Positions 1 to 7,050 are shown, numbered from the stretch's first letter. The stretch is DNA of 11,475 nt from JBLNCE01 sp050260415 (GCA_050260415.1 JBLNCE010000019.1:1-11475), one strand, 5' to 3'. Notes: generated by a model from the sequence alone, not told the origin. Made by a program: numbers and translations.

Positions 1-22
1 GGCCGAGAGGCGCCTCTCGGCC
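1..22. repeat. Perfect 22-bp palindrome at the window edge
   Basis: Bases 1-11 (GGCCGAGAGGC) are the exact reverse complement of bases 12-22 (GCCTCTCGGCC), with no spacer. It lies inside the DUF4363 reading frame and could extend further left, outside the window. It could be coincidence in GC-rich coding DNA, a real inverted repeat, or a fold-back artefact at a contig end. Confidence 0.6.
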
Positions 23-322
23 ACCCCGCACGACATGGCACGTTTGTCGGCCGCGACCGAACGCGAGATCCGCCTGGGGCACAAACGGGCGGCCCAAGAA
101 AACCTGCGCCGCCTGGAGCGGCAATGGGCAAAGGTTGAAGGGTTCTGGGCCCTCATCACCGACCATAAAGAGATGGACCAGATCCACCTGGCGATCGACC
201 GGGCGGGCCAATACCTGGCGGCGGGCAGCCTCGCCGACACCAGAGCCGAGCTCGTTTCCCTCCGTTTCTTGCTGGATCACATCCCGGAAAAAGAATCGCT
301 GGGTATCCGGTCTGTACTGTAA
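2..322 (+). CDS. DUF4363 family protein, C-terminal part (N-terminus outside window)
   Basis: The reading frame is open from the window edge (base 2) to the TAA at 320-322, so about 106 C-terminal codons are visible. The in-frame ATG at base 35 is probably internal, because family members normally carry an N-terminal signal or membrane segment that is not seen here. The visible part is helical and charged. It carries the family's typical C-terminal pattern: an ERQWAKVEGFWALITDH segment, then a helix, then LRFLLDHIPEKESLGIRSVL at the very end. Function is unknown; DUF4363 proteins are small, membrane-anchored or exported proteins common in spore-forming Firmicutes. Its stop lies 121 bases before spoIIP on the same strand, so co-transcription is possible. 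Family assignment is from recalled pattern, not a search. Confidence 0.7.
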   Translation, partial: AERRLSATPHDMARLSAATEREIRLGHKRAAQENLRRLERQWAKVEGFWALITDHKEMDQIHLAIDRAGQYLAAGSLADTRAELVSLRFLLDHIPEKESLGIRSVL

Positions 323-335
323 TCCGGCTCTCTGT

Positions 336-343
336 CATATATT
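336..343 (+). promoter_or_regulatory. Possible sigma-E-like -10 element before spoIIP
   Basis: CATATATT lies in the DUF4363-spoIIP gap, about 100 bases before the spoIIP start. It resembles the mother-cell sigma-E -10 consensus (CATACANT). In Bacillus subtilis spoIIP is a sigma-E gene, which makes this plausible. I do not see a good -35 element at the right distance, so this is tentative. Confidence 0.22.
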
Positions 344-430
344 CCACCAGGACTGTCTGTCCACAGAGCCGAGAACGCCTGCGCGTAAGGGCACCCCTCG
401 ACTGGCCTTGGCACTGAGTTTATTCCAACT

Positions 431-436
431 AGGCGG
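431..436 (+). promoter_or_regulatory. Ribosome binding site that decides the spoIIP TTG start
   Basis: AGGCGG (followed by TG) is one mismatch from the ideal AGGAGGTG and sits 7 bases before TTG at 444. No ATG or GTG in the same frame lies between the previous stop and the membrane segment, so this site supports a TTG start. Confidence 0.6.
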
Positions 437-443
437 TGACGTC

Positions 444-1550
444 TTGGGCACCCACGACCGGCTCTACCGTAAAGCCTTTCCATACTTGGTTTCGCTGTCC
501 ATCCTCGCCGCCATCCTGAGAATCGCGCATCCCGAACCGGTGGAAGGAACGAGCGGCGGACAACTCCTGGCCGGTATCGAGCCCATCACCGTGCTCAGGG
601 CCATCCTGCAAGGCTCCCGCGGGCAACTGGGCCAGCTCATGCTCTGCTTCGGCCTACCCACCCTGGCCAAGCGGGCCGGTGAACAGGATCCGCTGCTGGG
701 CGAGGAACTCGATTTTGGTGAATCCTTTTGGTCGCTCGCGGTCGGGGTCAGATACCACACCCCTCAGGAGACCCTCCGCGCCGGGCTGCCGATCATGGGC
801 CTGAGAAAGACGGAGTATCTGCCGCCGGTGACGCTCCCCGGCGAGCAAAAGCCCGCCGCGGAACAGGACGAGCATCCGCCGGCGCTTCCCCTAGTCTCCC
901 CGGCTCCCGCGGAACTCCCGGCCACCCGTCGCGTGGTAATCTTTCATACTCATACTTCAGAGTCATACCTGCCCATCTCGGGCCGTGACCATCTGGAAAA
1001 CGGCGCCGGGGACATCGTGCAAGTGGGTGACTACCTGGCGCGGGCTTTGGAGGCGGAAGGGTTTGCCGTCACCCACGATCGCACGCTCAACGACCAGGTG
1101 CCGTTCCGCGACGCCTACCGCCGCTCTCTGGTCACCGCGGAAAGGCTCCTCGCGGAGCACCCCGATCCGCTGGCGCTGATCGATCTGCACCGCGATGCCA
1201 CTCCGGGCGTGGTCGGCACGATCGAGCTTGGCGGGGTCAAAGTGGCCCGCCTGGTTTTGGTGGTCGGCACGGATCGGCTCGGCCTGCCCCACCCGCATTG
1301 GCGGGATAATCTGGCCTTTGCCCACAACTTGCGGGATGCGGCGGAGAGACTCTATCCTGGTTTGCTGGCCAGGATCGATCTGTCGGACGCCCGCTATAAC
1401 CAGCACCTTTTTCCGCGGGCCGTCATCGTGGAGATCGGCAACCAGCATTCGACCGCGGTCGAGGTCTTCCAAGCCGCGACTTGTCTGGCAAAGATCCTTG
1501 CCGAGGTACAGACGCTCTATCCGCCCGCCGCCAACACCAACGGCGCTTAG
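444..1550 (+). CDS. spoIIP: Stage II sporulation protein P (SpoIIP), peptidoglycan amidase/endopeptidase
   Basis: SpoIIP is the membrane-anchored cell-wall hydrolase of the SpoIID-SpoIIM-SpoIIP engulfment machine. It cleaves peptidoglycan so that the mother-cell membrane can move around the forespore. From the TTG start the product is 368 residues. A single membrane segment spans about residues 11-26, followed by a spacer region and a proline-rich linker (about 131-162), then the catalytic SpoIIP domain to the end. Three family motifs are visible: FHTHTSES with His168, DLHRDA with His249, and VEIGNQ with Glu330. They match the family's metal/catalytic residues. The TTG start follows a near-perfect ribosome binding site; the frame is open further upstream to base 135, but that part overlaps DUF4363. 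The gene normally sits beside gpr in Bacillus; here its neighbour is DUF4363. Its TAG overlaps the stop of the opposing rseC gene. Confidence 0.93.
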   Translation: MGTHDRLYRKAFPYLVSLSILAAILRIAHPEPVEGTSGGQLLAGIEPITVLRAILQGSRGQLGQLMLCFGLPTLAKRAGEQDPLLGEELDFGESFWSLAVGVRYHTPQETLRAGLPIMGLRKTEYLPPVTLPGEQKPAAEQDEHPPALPLVSPAPAELPATRRVVIFHTHTSESYLPISGRDHLENGAGDIVQVGDYLARALEAEGFAVTHDRTLNDQVPFRDAYRRSLVTAERLLAEHPDPLALIDLHRDATPGVVGTIELGGVKVARLVLVVGTDRLGLPHPHWRDNLAFAHNLRDAAERLYPGLLARIDLSDARYNQHLFPRAVIVEIGNQHSTAVEVFQAATCLAKILAEVQTLYPPAANTNGA

Positions 1551-2014
1551 CAACCGGGAGGTTTCGCCGCCCCGGGCGCGCCGTCCTCCCGGTCAAGGAT
1601 CGCGGCCATCACGGGGGTGTAACGAGACCTTGCCCGGCGATCGTACGCGCGAAGCCAGAAATAGGAAAGAGCCATGACAGCGAAACCAGTCCCGATGGCG
1701 GCCGCTTCGAGGACCCTTCCGGCCAGGATCCGCCCCAGGAGCAACCCGGCCAAGAGATAACCCCCGATCAGCGCCGCCAGGGGAATGAGATAAGCCACCG
1801 CCGCCGCCCGCAGAAGGCTTCCGCTGGCAATGGCCACGCGGACGGCATCGCCGGGCACGGCTCCCGCTGTATTCGGCATCTCCACCACGATCTCGGGCCG
1901 TTGGCCGATCCCGCAGATACCGCATTTATCGCAGGTCGCTTGGCGCATGAGCCTTACTCTTGCCCTCTGTCCTTCGACCGCGACTACGGTTCCCGTCTCC
2001 TCCACAGACCTCAC
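1547..2014 (-). CDS. rseC: RseC/MucC family membrane protein (SoxR-reducing system-like)
   Basis: From a GTG start at 2014 the product is 155 residues. It has the RseC/MucC layout: a short N-terminal beta domain (ETGTVVAVEG), a cysteine cluster C28-x2-C31-x2-C34 (TCDKCGICG), then two membrane helices at about residues 68-93 and 100-120, and a charged tail. The GTG is preceded by GGAG with a 7-base gap (2022-2025). An upstream ATG at 2074 would add an arginine-rich stretch with no family likeness, so I reject it. Family members modulate sigma-E or take part in SoxR reduction in proteobacteria and often travel with Rnf genes. In Firmicutes the role is unproven, though the cysteines suggest a metal or iron-sulfur site. 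It lies 96 bases downstream of yjbQ, so the two could be co-transcribed. Confidence 0.8.
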   Translation of the reverse strand: MRSVEETGTVVAVEGQRARVRLMRQATCDKCGICGIGQRPEIVVEMPNTAGAVPGDAVRVAIASGSLLRAAAVAYLIPLAALIGGYLLAGLLLGRILAGRVLEAAAIGTGFAVMALSYFWLRAYDRRARSRYTPVMAAILDREDGAPGAAKPPGC

Positions 2015-2110
2015 ACCCTTTCTCCACCGGCCGGCCGGTACTACTCTCATCCTTCCCCGGCAAGCGGCCGCCAATCGTCTATCTTGACCTGGCCGCCGGT
2101 TTACGCATCC

Positions 2111-2509
2111 TTACCGCCCGGCCAGGCATCCCACTTTGATCTTGCGGCGCCGCGGTCCGTCAAATTCGCAGAAATATACCCCCTGCCAGGTGCCCAGAGC
2201 CAACCGGCCGCCGGAGATGGGCATGGTCAGGGAGGCGCCGAATAACGAGGCCTTGAGATGGGCGGGGCTGTTGCCTTCACGATGGCGGTACGGACCGGCG
2301 GGCACCATCACCGCCAGGGCCCGTTCGAGGTCGGAAACCACGTCGGGGTCCGCGTTCTCGTTGATCGTCACCCCCGCCGTGGTGTGCGGGACAAAGATTG
2401 TGCAGAAACCCTCCATTACTCCGCTCTCGCTCACTGCTTCCTCGGCCAGTTTCGTGATGTCCAAGAACTCCGTCCGTTTCCCCGTCTGCACGGAAAATTC
2501 GCGCCACAT
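2111..2509 (-). CDS. yjbQ: YjbQ/UPF0047 family protein (secondary thiamine-phosphate synthase-like)
   Basis: The product is 132 residues, the usual family size. Signature segments are FVPHTTAGVTINENADPD (His42, Asn50-Asn52) and YRHREGNSPAHLKASLFG (His84), then LGTWQGVYFCEFDGPR near the C-terminus, which forms the conserved core. E. coli YjbQ has a weak thiamine-phosphate synthase activity, but the physiological role is unclear, so the functional name should be held loosely. The ATG at 2509 follows GGGGAGGG with a 6-base gap. The ATG seven codons upstream (2530) lies inside a predicted hairpin and has no ribosome site. It is the first gene of a leftward pair with rseC. No TPP riboswitch motif is visible upstream. 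Confidence 0.9.
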   Translation of the reverse strand: MWREFSVQTGKRTEFLDITKLAEEAVSESGVMEGFCTIFVPHTTAGVTINENADPDVVSDLERALAVMVPAGPYRHREGNSPAHLKASLFGASLTMPISGGRLALGTWQGVYFCEFDGPRRRKIKVGCLAGR

Positions 2510-2523
2510 GCCAAACCCTCCCC

Positions 2524-2539
2524 GGTTCATCCCTGAACC
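2524..2539 (-). promoter_or_regulatory. Small hairpin just upstream of the yjbQ ribosome binding site
   Basis: On the minus strand GGTTCA-GGGA-TGAACC forms a perfect 6-bp stem with a four-base loop. It ends 3 bases before the GGGGAGGG ribosome site of yjbQ. It could affect translation initiation or mRNA stability; no role is shown. Seen directly as a sequence palindrome. Confidence 0.35.
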
Positions 2540-2590
2540 CGCTCATCGTGCTCCCCACGCTGCCATGCCTAATTCACCGCCGCCATGGCT

Positions 2591-2652
2591 ATTCCTGCCG
2601 ATCCGGCCCCCGGAAACAAATCCGCGAGTTTATTGCCCCACATGGCAGGAAT
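2591..2652. repeat. Inverted repeat in the yjbQ / mutase divergent spacer
   Basis: ATTCCTGCC (2591-2599) and GGCAGGAAT (2644-2652) are exact 9-base inverted copies separated by 44 bases. They lie in the 290-base gene-free gap 2510-2799. The rest of the gap holds no convincing gene or clear promoter; its right end (about 2738-2788) is a pyrimidine-rich tract on the plus strand just ahead of the first mutase gene. Confidence 0.35.
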
Positions 2653-2799
2653 TACGCCTGGATGGCGAGTAATTTCATCTGTTGGGTATCCTTTTGCTCA
2701 GGTAATCGAAGCCCGGATTCGAGCCATTAACTCATCCCCGGCCTTTCTCTTGCCTCTTGTCCGTTGCCTTTGCCCGATTTTTCTCCAGCGAGGTGGAAG

Positions 2800-4155
2800 A
2801 TGAAACCACTGAAGATCAGCATCTCGGGCGTACGCGGCGTGGTCGGCGCCGGCCTCGGCCCGGAACTGGCGGCCCGGTTCGCTGCTTCCTTTGCGACCTA
2901 TGTAGGCGGGGGGCCGGTCCTCCTGGCCAGAGACGGCCGTTCCACCGGCCTCATGCTTCGCGGGGCGGTGGCAGCGGGGCTCATCGCCTCGGGCGCGGAG
3001 GTGGTCGACCTCGGCATCTGTTCGACGGCGGTGACCCAGTTCCTTACGCCGTTATATAACGCAAAGGGCGCGGTAATCATCTCCGGGGGCCATAATCCGG
3101 CCGACTGGAACGCCCTCATGTTCGTGCGTGCCGACGGACGTTTCCTGGATCGTTATCAGGGCGGAGAACTGCTCGATATCTTTCACGCCAATGCTTTCCG
3201 GCACATCCCCGGCGATGGAATGCTGCCCATTCGCCACGCCGCCCACCCGGTCGGTGACTACCTCGACGCCGTTTTGCAGCGCGTGGACCTGGCCCCCCTG
3301 GCACGCCGCCCGTTCCGCGTGGCCGTTGATTGCGGCAACGGTTCCGCGTCGCTGGTGGCGCCGGAATTGCTGCGCCGCATCGGCTGCGAGGTGTTGGCGC
3401 TCTACGCCGAACCCATCGGCGAGTTCGCCCGCAGTCCGGAACCGACGCCGGCCTCCCTGACCGCTCTCCGCTCCATGCTGCGTTCAAATCAGGCCGATAT
3501 CGGATTTGCCTTTGACCCGGACGGCACACGGGTGGTCGTGGTCGACGAACGCGGCGAGATCCCTCCGGAAGACGCCACTTTGCTGCTGGTCTTGCGCGGG
3601 CTTCTGCCCGGCACGAGCGGCGAGACCGTCGTGGCCTCATATCCGACCTCCTGCGCCGTCGAGACTTTGGCCGCCGGCCACGGCGCGCGTGTCGTGCGCT
3701 GCCGCACCGGCGATGTCCATGTGATCGAAGCCATGGTCAATGAAGGCGCGATCGCCGGCGGGGAAGGCAACGGAGGGGTCGTGGTGCCATCCCTGCATTT
3801 GGCGGAGGATGGTTTCTGCGGCATGCTCGCCATCCTGTCTCTCCTGGCCCGCGAGGAACGGCCGGTTTCGGCGCTGTTGGCGGAATTGCCGCCGGTTAGA
3901 ATCCAGCATCGCAATCTTGCCTGCGCGGGATTGCAAGTGCCCGCCCTGATGCAACGCGTGCGCGCCGCTTATGAAGGCGAAGACTGCGACCTGGCTGACG
4001 GGGTGCGGGTGGTGCGGCCGACCGAGTGGTTTCAGGTGCGAGCGGCCAATACAGAGCCCGTCCTGCGTCTGACGGCCGAGGCGGAGACCGTGGCGCGTTC
4101 GCTCACGATCCTGGCCGAGATCACCGAACTGCTCTGGCCCAAGGGGGGCGAATAG
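2800..4155 (+). CDS. Phosphohexomutase-family protein 1 (PMM/PGM/GlmM-like) with degenerate active site
   Basis: The 451-residue product has the four-domain alpha-D-phosphohexomutase layout. The N-terminal KISISGVRGVVG is followed by the position of the catalytic loop, which reads SGGHNP (residues 95-100) instead of the family TASHNP. Gly97 therefore replaces the phospho-serine. The metal loop is D239-P-D241-G-T243-R, lacking the third aspartate of DGDADR. The sugar loop GGEGNGG (320-326) is typical of this fold, and the phosphate loop RAANTEPVLR (414-423) is intact. Normal enzymes swap phosphate between C1 and C6 of a hexose through the serine, so standard mutase chemistry looks unlikely. 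It may be a pseudoenzyme, a binding or regulatory subunit, or use a different mechanism. The ATG is chosen because GAGGT lies 5 bases upstream. Its stop directly abuts the ATG of the second paralogue, implying coupled translation. Confidence 0.85.
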   Translation: MKPLKISISGVRGVVGAGLGPELAARFAASFATYVGGGPVLLARDGRSTGLMLRGAVAAGLIASGAEVVDLGICSTAVTQFLTPLYNAKGAVIISGGHNPADWNALMFVRADGRFLDRYQGGELLDIFHANAFRHIPGDGMLPIRHAAHPVGDYLDAVLQRVDLAPLARRPFRVAVDCGNGSASLVAPELLRRIGCEVLALYAEPIGEFARSPEPTPASLTALRSMLRSNQADIGFAFDPDGTRVVVVDERGEIPPEDATLLLVLRGLLPGTSGETVVASYPTSCAVETLAAGHGARVVRCRTGDVHVIEAMVNEGAIAGGEGNGGVVVPSLHLAEDGFCGMLAILSLLAREERPVSALLAELPPVRIQHRNLACAGLQVPALMQRVRAAYEGEDCDLADGVRVVRPTEWFQVRAANTEPVLRLTAEAETVARSLTILAEITELLWPKGGE

Positions 4156-5520
4156 ATGAACCTGAAGATCGGTCCGGCGGGCGTACGTGGGCTGGCCGGA
4201 GAGACGCTCACCCCGGAGTTGCTCATCGCTTTCGCGGAAGCCTTCGGTACCTACCTGGGGCCGGGATCCGTGTTGGTCGGACGCGATACGCGCCCGTCCG
4301 GCGAGATGGCTTTCGCCGCCGTGGCCGCGGGCTTGACCTCCGTCGGCTGTTCGGTCGTGGACGCGGGTGTCTGCCCGATCCCGATCGTGCAGCATGCCCT
4401 GGCCAGATCCGGCGCGATGGTCGGCGGTATCGCGATTGCGGCCGGCCATATCCCGGCGCAATGGAACGCGCTGAAGTTCTTCGGGGGAGACGGGACTCCG
4501 CTCAATGCCTTTCAAGCCGAGGAATTGCTCGACATCTATCATCGGCGCGAGTTCAAGACCGCGGCCTGGGATCAGCTGGGCACCCAGAGCACCCGCCATG
4601 ACTTGACCGGCCTTTTCCTGGATGATCTCTGCGCCCACTTCGACGTGGAGTCGATCCGGAGGGCGCGGCTGAAAGTGGCCGTCGATTGCGCCACCGGCAC
4701 CGCCGGCCCCGTCACCGCCGAGTTGCTTGGGCGGCTTGGCTGCGAGGTCACGTTCCTGCGGGACAAACCCGGCCATGGCGATCCCCGTGACGCCGAGACG
4801 GAATGGAGTTCGGTCCATATGGCCTCGCTCTGCCAGACGGTACGCGCGCTCGAGGCCGACCTGGGCTTCGCCCAGGACAGGGACGCCGACCGGCTTGCCG
4901 TCGTGACCGAGGCCGGAGAAGCCTTACCGGAGGACTATACGCTGCTCCTGGCGGCCATGAACATACTTGCCAAGGAGAGAGGGCCGATCGTGGCGACGGT
5001 CTCCGCCACGCGCGCCCTGGACGATCTGGCGGCGCGATACGGTTGCCGTCTGCATCGGTGCCGAGTCGGCGAGGCGGACGTGGTCGAGCGGATGCGTTCG
5101 CTTGGGGCGGTAATCGGCGGCGATGCGGCGGGCGGCGTGGTCTATCCACCCCTCCACCATGGGAGGGATAGCTTTGCCGGTATGGCGCTGATCCTGGAAC
5201 TGGTGGCGCGGACCGGCAAAAACCCCGGCCGGTTGCTGGCGGAGGTCCCCCGCTACGAAATCGTCAAAGCGAGCATCCCCTGCCCGACGGATCGCATCGG
5301 CCTGGTCTTGGCGGAGATCAGAGCGCGGTACCGCCGTGAGGAGCTTGACTTGACGGATGGCGTCAAAGTGACCTGGCCCGATCGCTGGGTGCAGATCAGA
5401 CCGGCCAACACGGAATTGGTCCTGCGCGTGGTGGCGGAAGCGTCGGCGCGGGCTGATGCCTTGGCGCTCTGCGACGAGGTGCGCGCGGCGGCGGAGGATG
5501 CGATCCACGCCTCCAGCTGA
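4156..5520 (+). CDS. Phosphohexomutase-family protein 2 (PMM/PGM/GlmM-like), serine-less paralogue
   Basis: The 454-residue product is a paralogue of the preceding gene and begins immediately after its stop codon. It starts KIGPAGVRGLAGE. The catalytic-loop position reads AAGHIP (95-100), so Gly97 again replaces the family serine, and Asn99 is Ile. Unlike its neighbour it keeps a complete metal loop, D241-R-D243-A-D245-R. The sugar loop reads GGDAAGG (321-327) with Asp in place of the usual Glu323, and the phosphate loop reads RPANTELVLR (415-424) with Leu421 replacing Pro. The two paralogues have lost different residues, which fits complementary partners in a heteromer; that is inference. 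A real phosphoglucomutase/phosphomannomutase role cannot be excluded if the chemistry differs. There is no separate ribosome site beyond the GGGGGGCG at the end of gene 1, consistent with translational coupling. Confidence 0.85.
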   Translation: MNLKIGPAGVRGLAGETLTPELLIAFAEAFGTYLGPGSVLVGRDTRPSGEMAFAAVAAGLTSVGCSVVDAGVCPIPIVQHALARSGAMVGGIAIAAGHIPAQWNALKFFGGDGTPLNAFQAEELLDIYHRREFKTAAWDQLGTQSTRHDLTGLFLDDLCAHFDVESIRRARLKVAVDCATGTAGPVTAELLGRLGCEVTFLRDKPGHGDPRDAETEWSSVHMASLCQTVRALEADLGFAQDRDADRLAVVTEAGEALPEDYTLLLAAMNILAKERGPIVATVSATRALDDLAARYGCRLHRCRVGEADVVERMRSLGAVIGGDAAGGVVYPPLHHGRDSFAGMALILELVARTGKNPGRLLAEVPRYEIVKASIPCPTDRIGLVLAEIRARYRREELDLTDGVKVTWPDRWVQIRPANTELVLRVVAEASARADALALCDEVRAAAEDAIHASS

Positions 5521-5531
5521 GATTGCATGGG

Positions 5532-5537
5532 TATAAT
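5532..5537 (+). promoter_or_regulatory. Possible -10 promoter element for chrA
   Basis: A perfect TATAAT lies in the 62-base gap between the second mutase and chrA, 45 bases before the chrA ATG, with a TG two bases upstream. No convincing -35 hexamer is found at 16-18 bases; it would fall in the end of the mutase coding sequence. chrA could be transcribed from here or read through from the mutases. Confidence 0.35.
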
Positions 5538-5582
5538 AAGGTCACTAGCTGTACTTTGTCCTTATGATCAGGAGGATCGGCC

Positions 5583-6119
5583 ATGGCCAAGACTTTATTC
5601 GATATCTTCCTCGCTTTCTTCAGACCGAGCATCCTCAGTTACGGCGGCGGACCGGCAAGCATTCCCCTGATGCAAAAGGAAGTGGTTGATAATTACCGCT
5701 GGCTGACGGGCGAACAGTTTGCCGACGCCCTGGCGATCGGAAACACCCTGCCCGGGCCCATCGCGCCCAAAATGGGCGCCTATATCGGCTATAACGTCGC
5801 CGGCATCCTCGGCGCGGTGGTCGCGATCTTGGCGACCGTGGCGCCGACCGCCATCATCATCGTGATCCTGGCCAAGTACCTGCTGCTCTATAAGAATTCG
5901 CCGCGATTGCAGGGGATGTTGCGGGTGGCCAAACCCATCGTCGTAGTCCTCTTGCTGCAGACCGCGATCGAACTGATGACCAAGAAGACCTATCCGAATC
6001 CAATGGCCTTCGCGGTCTCGGCGGTGGCGCTCATCGCAGTCCTGTTGCTGGGCATCCATCCGGCAATCGTGATTGCAGTGGGTCTCGCCACGGGCTTTAC
6101 TTTCTATCGGTGGTTTTGA
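5583..6119 (+). CDS. chrA: Chromate transporter (CHR family), single half-size subunit
   Basis: The 178-residue, strongly hydrophobic product is one CHR domain. Signature segments are SYGGGPASIPLMQKEV (19-34) and NTLPGPIAPKMGAYIGY (54-70), which match the family's FGGG and PGP motifs. Several membrane helices follow, at about 72-101, 116-133, 141-158 and 159-175. Short CHR proteins normally come as two adjacent genes whose products have opposite membrane topology and act together to export chromate; the true substrate in many anaerobes is unknown. Here no second half is present: the upstream gene is a mutase and the downstream gene is on the opposite strand, 7 bases away. AGGAGG with a 7-base gap precedes the ATG, so the start is firm. 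Confidence 0.88.
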   Translation: MAKTLFDIFLAFFRPSILSYGGGPASIPLMQKEVVDNYRWLTGEQFADALAIGNTLPGPIAPKMGAYIGYNVAGILGAVVAILATVAPTAIIIVILAKYLLLYKNSPRLQGMLRVAKPIVVVLLLQTAIELMTKKTYPNPMAFAVSAVALIAVLLLGIHPAIVIAVGLATGFTFYRWF

Positions 6120-6126
6120 AGCTCTC

Positions 6127-6945
6127 TTAGATCTCAGCCAGATACCGCCTGATCTCCCGGATGAACTGCGGGAACGCCACCTCCGGCTCTTCGATCTCCG
6201 CGTGCCAACGTTTTTCCCATTCGAAGATAATCCAGCCGTCGTAACCCCCATCTTTGAGGAGCCGGAGGCATTCACGCACGGGCACGTCACCTTGGCCGAG
6301 CAGGCAGTAAGCATGGTCCTTGTGTGTCCCTCTGGAATCCTTGAAATGTGCCGCACGGATGTAACCGGAGAGTTGCGCGTAAGTTTCCGCGGGCGTTTCG
6401 CCGCCATGCCGGAAGGGGTGGTGGATGTCCCAGATCACGCCGACCCTGGGGTGATCGACCATCTCCATGAGCCGCCGCACCTCCCAGCCTTGGGAGAAGT
6501 CGCCGTGCGTCTCCAGGAGGACGTCGACCCCCAACGGTTCCGCGTAGAACGCCAGTTTTTTCAAGCCGGCCGCGATTCTGGACCTGACTTCCTCCCTGCC
6601 CTGACCGTCGGGAACCTTATCGCCAAAGACCCGGATCCTCGCGACTCCGAGCGCCGCGGCCAGGTCGAGGTGGGCCCGGCCTGCCGCCATCATGGCCTCG
6701 GTCTTATCAGGGTCATGAAAGGAAACAGACGTATCCACGGAGCAGAGGGCAAGCTTGCGCCGCGCCAATTCCGCCTTTGTGGCCTCGATACGGTCCGGCC
6801 GAAATGGTTCCGCTTGCCTCAGATCCTGCAGGACCGGTCCGATACCGCGCAAAGAGATGCCGTCATAGCCAAGGCTGGAGGCAGCCTCGAGCACCGTCTC
6901 CCAACTCCATGTGGGACAGCCAAGCGTGCTGAAAGCGAACCGCAT
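6127..6945 (-). CDS. Sugar phosphate isomerase/epimerase (xylose-isomerase-like TIM barrel)
   Basis: The 272-residue product is a full-length AP-endonuclease-2/xylose-isomerase-like TIM barrel. It opens with RFAFSTLGCPTWSW. Likely metal-site residues are Glu145 (LLETHGDF), Asp173 with His176 (WDIHHPF), His200 (AHFKD) and Glu242 (IFEWEKRW). These match the Glu-Asp-His-Glu metal set of tagatose/psicose 3-epimerases and IolE-type dehydratases. It therefore probably isomerises, epimerises or dehydrates a sugar or inositol-type compound in the cytoplasm; the substrate cannot be read from sequence. AAGGAG with an 8-base gap precedes the ATG. It converges with chrA (7-base gap) and diverges from the UroD-like gene across a 189-base spacer that contains several small palindromes. 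Confidence 0.9.
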   Translation of the reverse strand: MRFAFSTLGCPTWSWETVLEAASSLGYDGISLRGIGPVLQDLRQAEPFRPDRIEATKAELARRKLALCSVDTSVSFHDPDKTEAMMAAGRAHLDLAAALGVARIRVFGDKVPDGQGREEVRSRIAAGLKKLAFYAEPLGVDVLLETHGDFSQGWEVRRLMEMVDHPRVGVIWDIHHPFRHGGETPAETYAQLSGYIRAAHFKDSRGTHKDHAYCLLGQGDVPVRECLRLLKDGGYDGWIIFEWEKRWHAEIEEPEVAFPQFIREIRRYLAEI

Positions 6946-6960
6946 CTTACCCGCTCCTTC

Positions 6961-6975
6961 ATGAATCTATTTCAT
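6961..6975. promoter_or_regulatory. Candidate operator palindrome ATGAA-N5-TTCAT
   Basis: This is a perfect 5-base inverted repeat around TCTAT, just upstream of the epimerase ribosome site. AT-rich palindromes of TGAA...TTCA form are common targets of sugar regulators, including RpiR-family proteins, and an RpiR gene lies 2.4 kb away. Binding is inference. Confidence 0.3.
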
Positions 6976-7015
6976 TCGCGTCTATTCGACATTTATCGTC
7001 TCCAACCTGTTGCAC

Positions 7016-7030
7016 GCGCAGGAATTGCGC
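7016..7030. promoter_or_regulatory. Candidate operator palindrome GCGCA-N5-TGCGC
   Basis: Perfect 5-base arms around GGAAT, in the middle of the epimerase/UroD divergent spacer. The spacing is the same as in the ATGAA-N5-TTCAT repeat 41 bases to the left. No bound factor can be named. Confidence 0.25.
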
Positions 7031-7050
7031 AGATGGGTCTTCCCCGTTCT

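Noticed and set aside
528..554. The spoIIP segment encoding HPEPVEGTS resembles the translation of a REP-type repeat seen in many bacterial genomes.
   Set aside because: Only one copy is seen, the nucleotide match is imperfect, and it lies in frame within the SpoIIP membrane-proximal region. Chance cannot be excluded.
963..1553. A 196-codon minus-strand open frame opposite spoIIP.
   Set aside because: Antisense shadow of the conserved SpoIIP catalytic domain; no ribosome site or family features.
2705..2735. GGATTCGAGCC resembles a tRNA T-arm.
   Set aside because: No matching T-stem, anticodon arm, D-arm or acceptor stem around it on either strand.
2585..2803. Open frame of 72 codons in the yjbQ / mutase spacer.
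   Set aside because: No ribosome site, no family likeness, and it overlaps the mutase ribosome site and start region.
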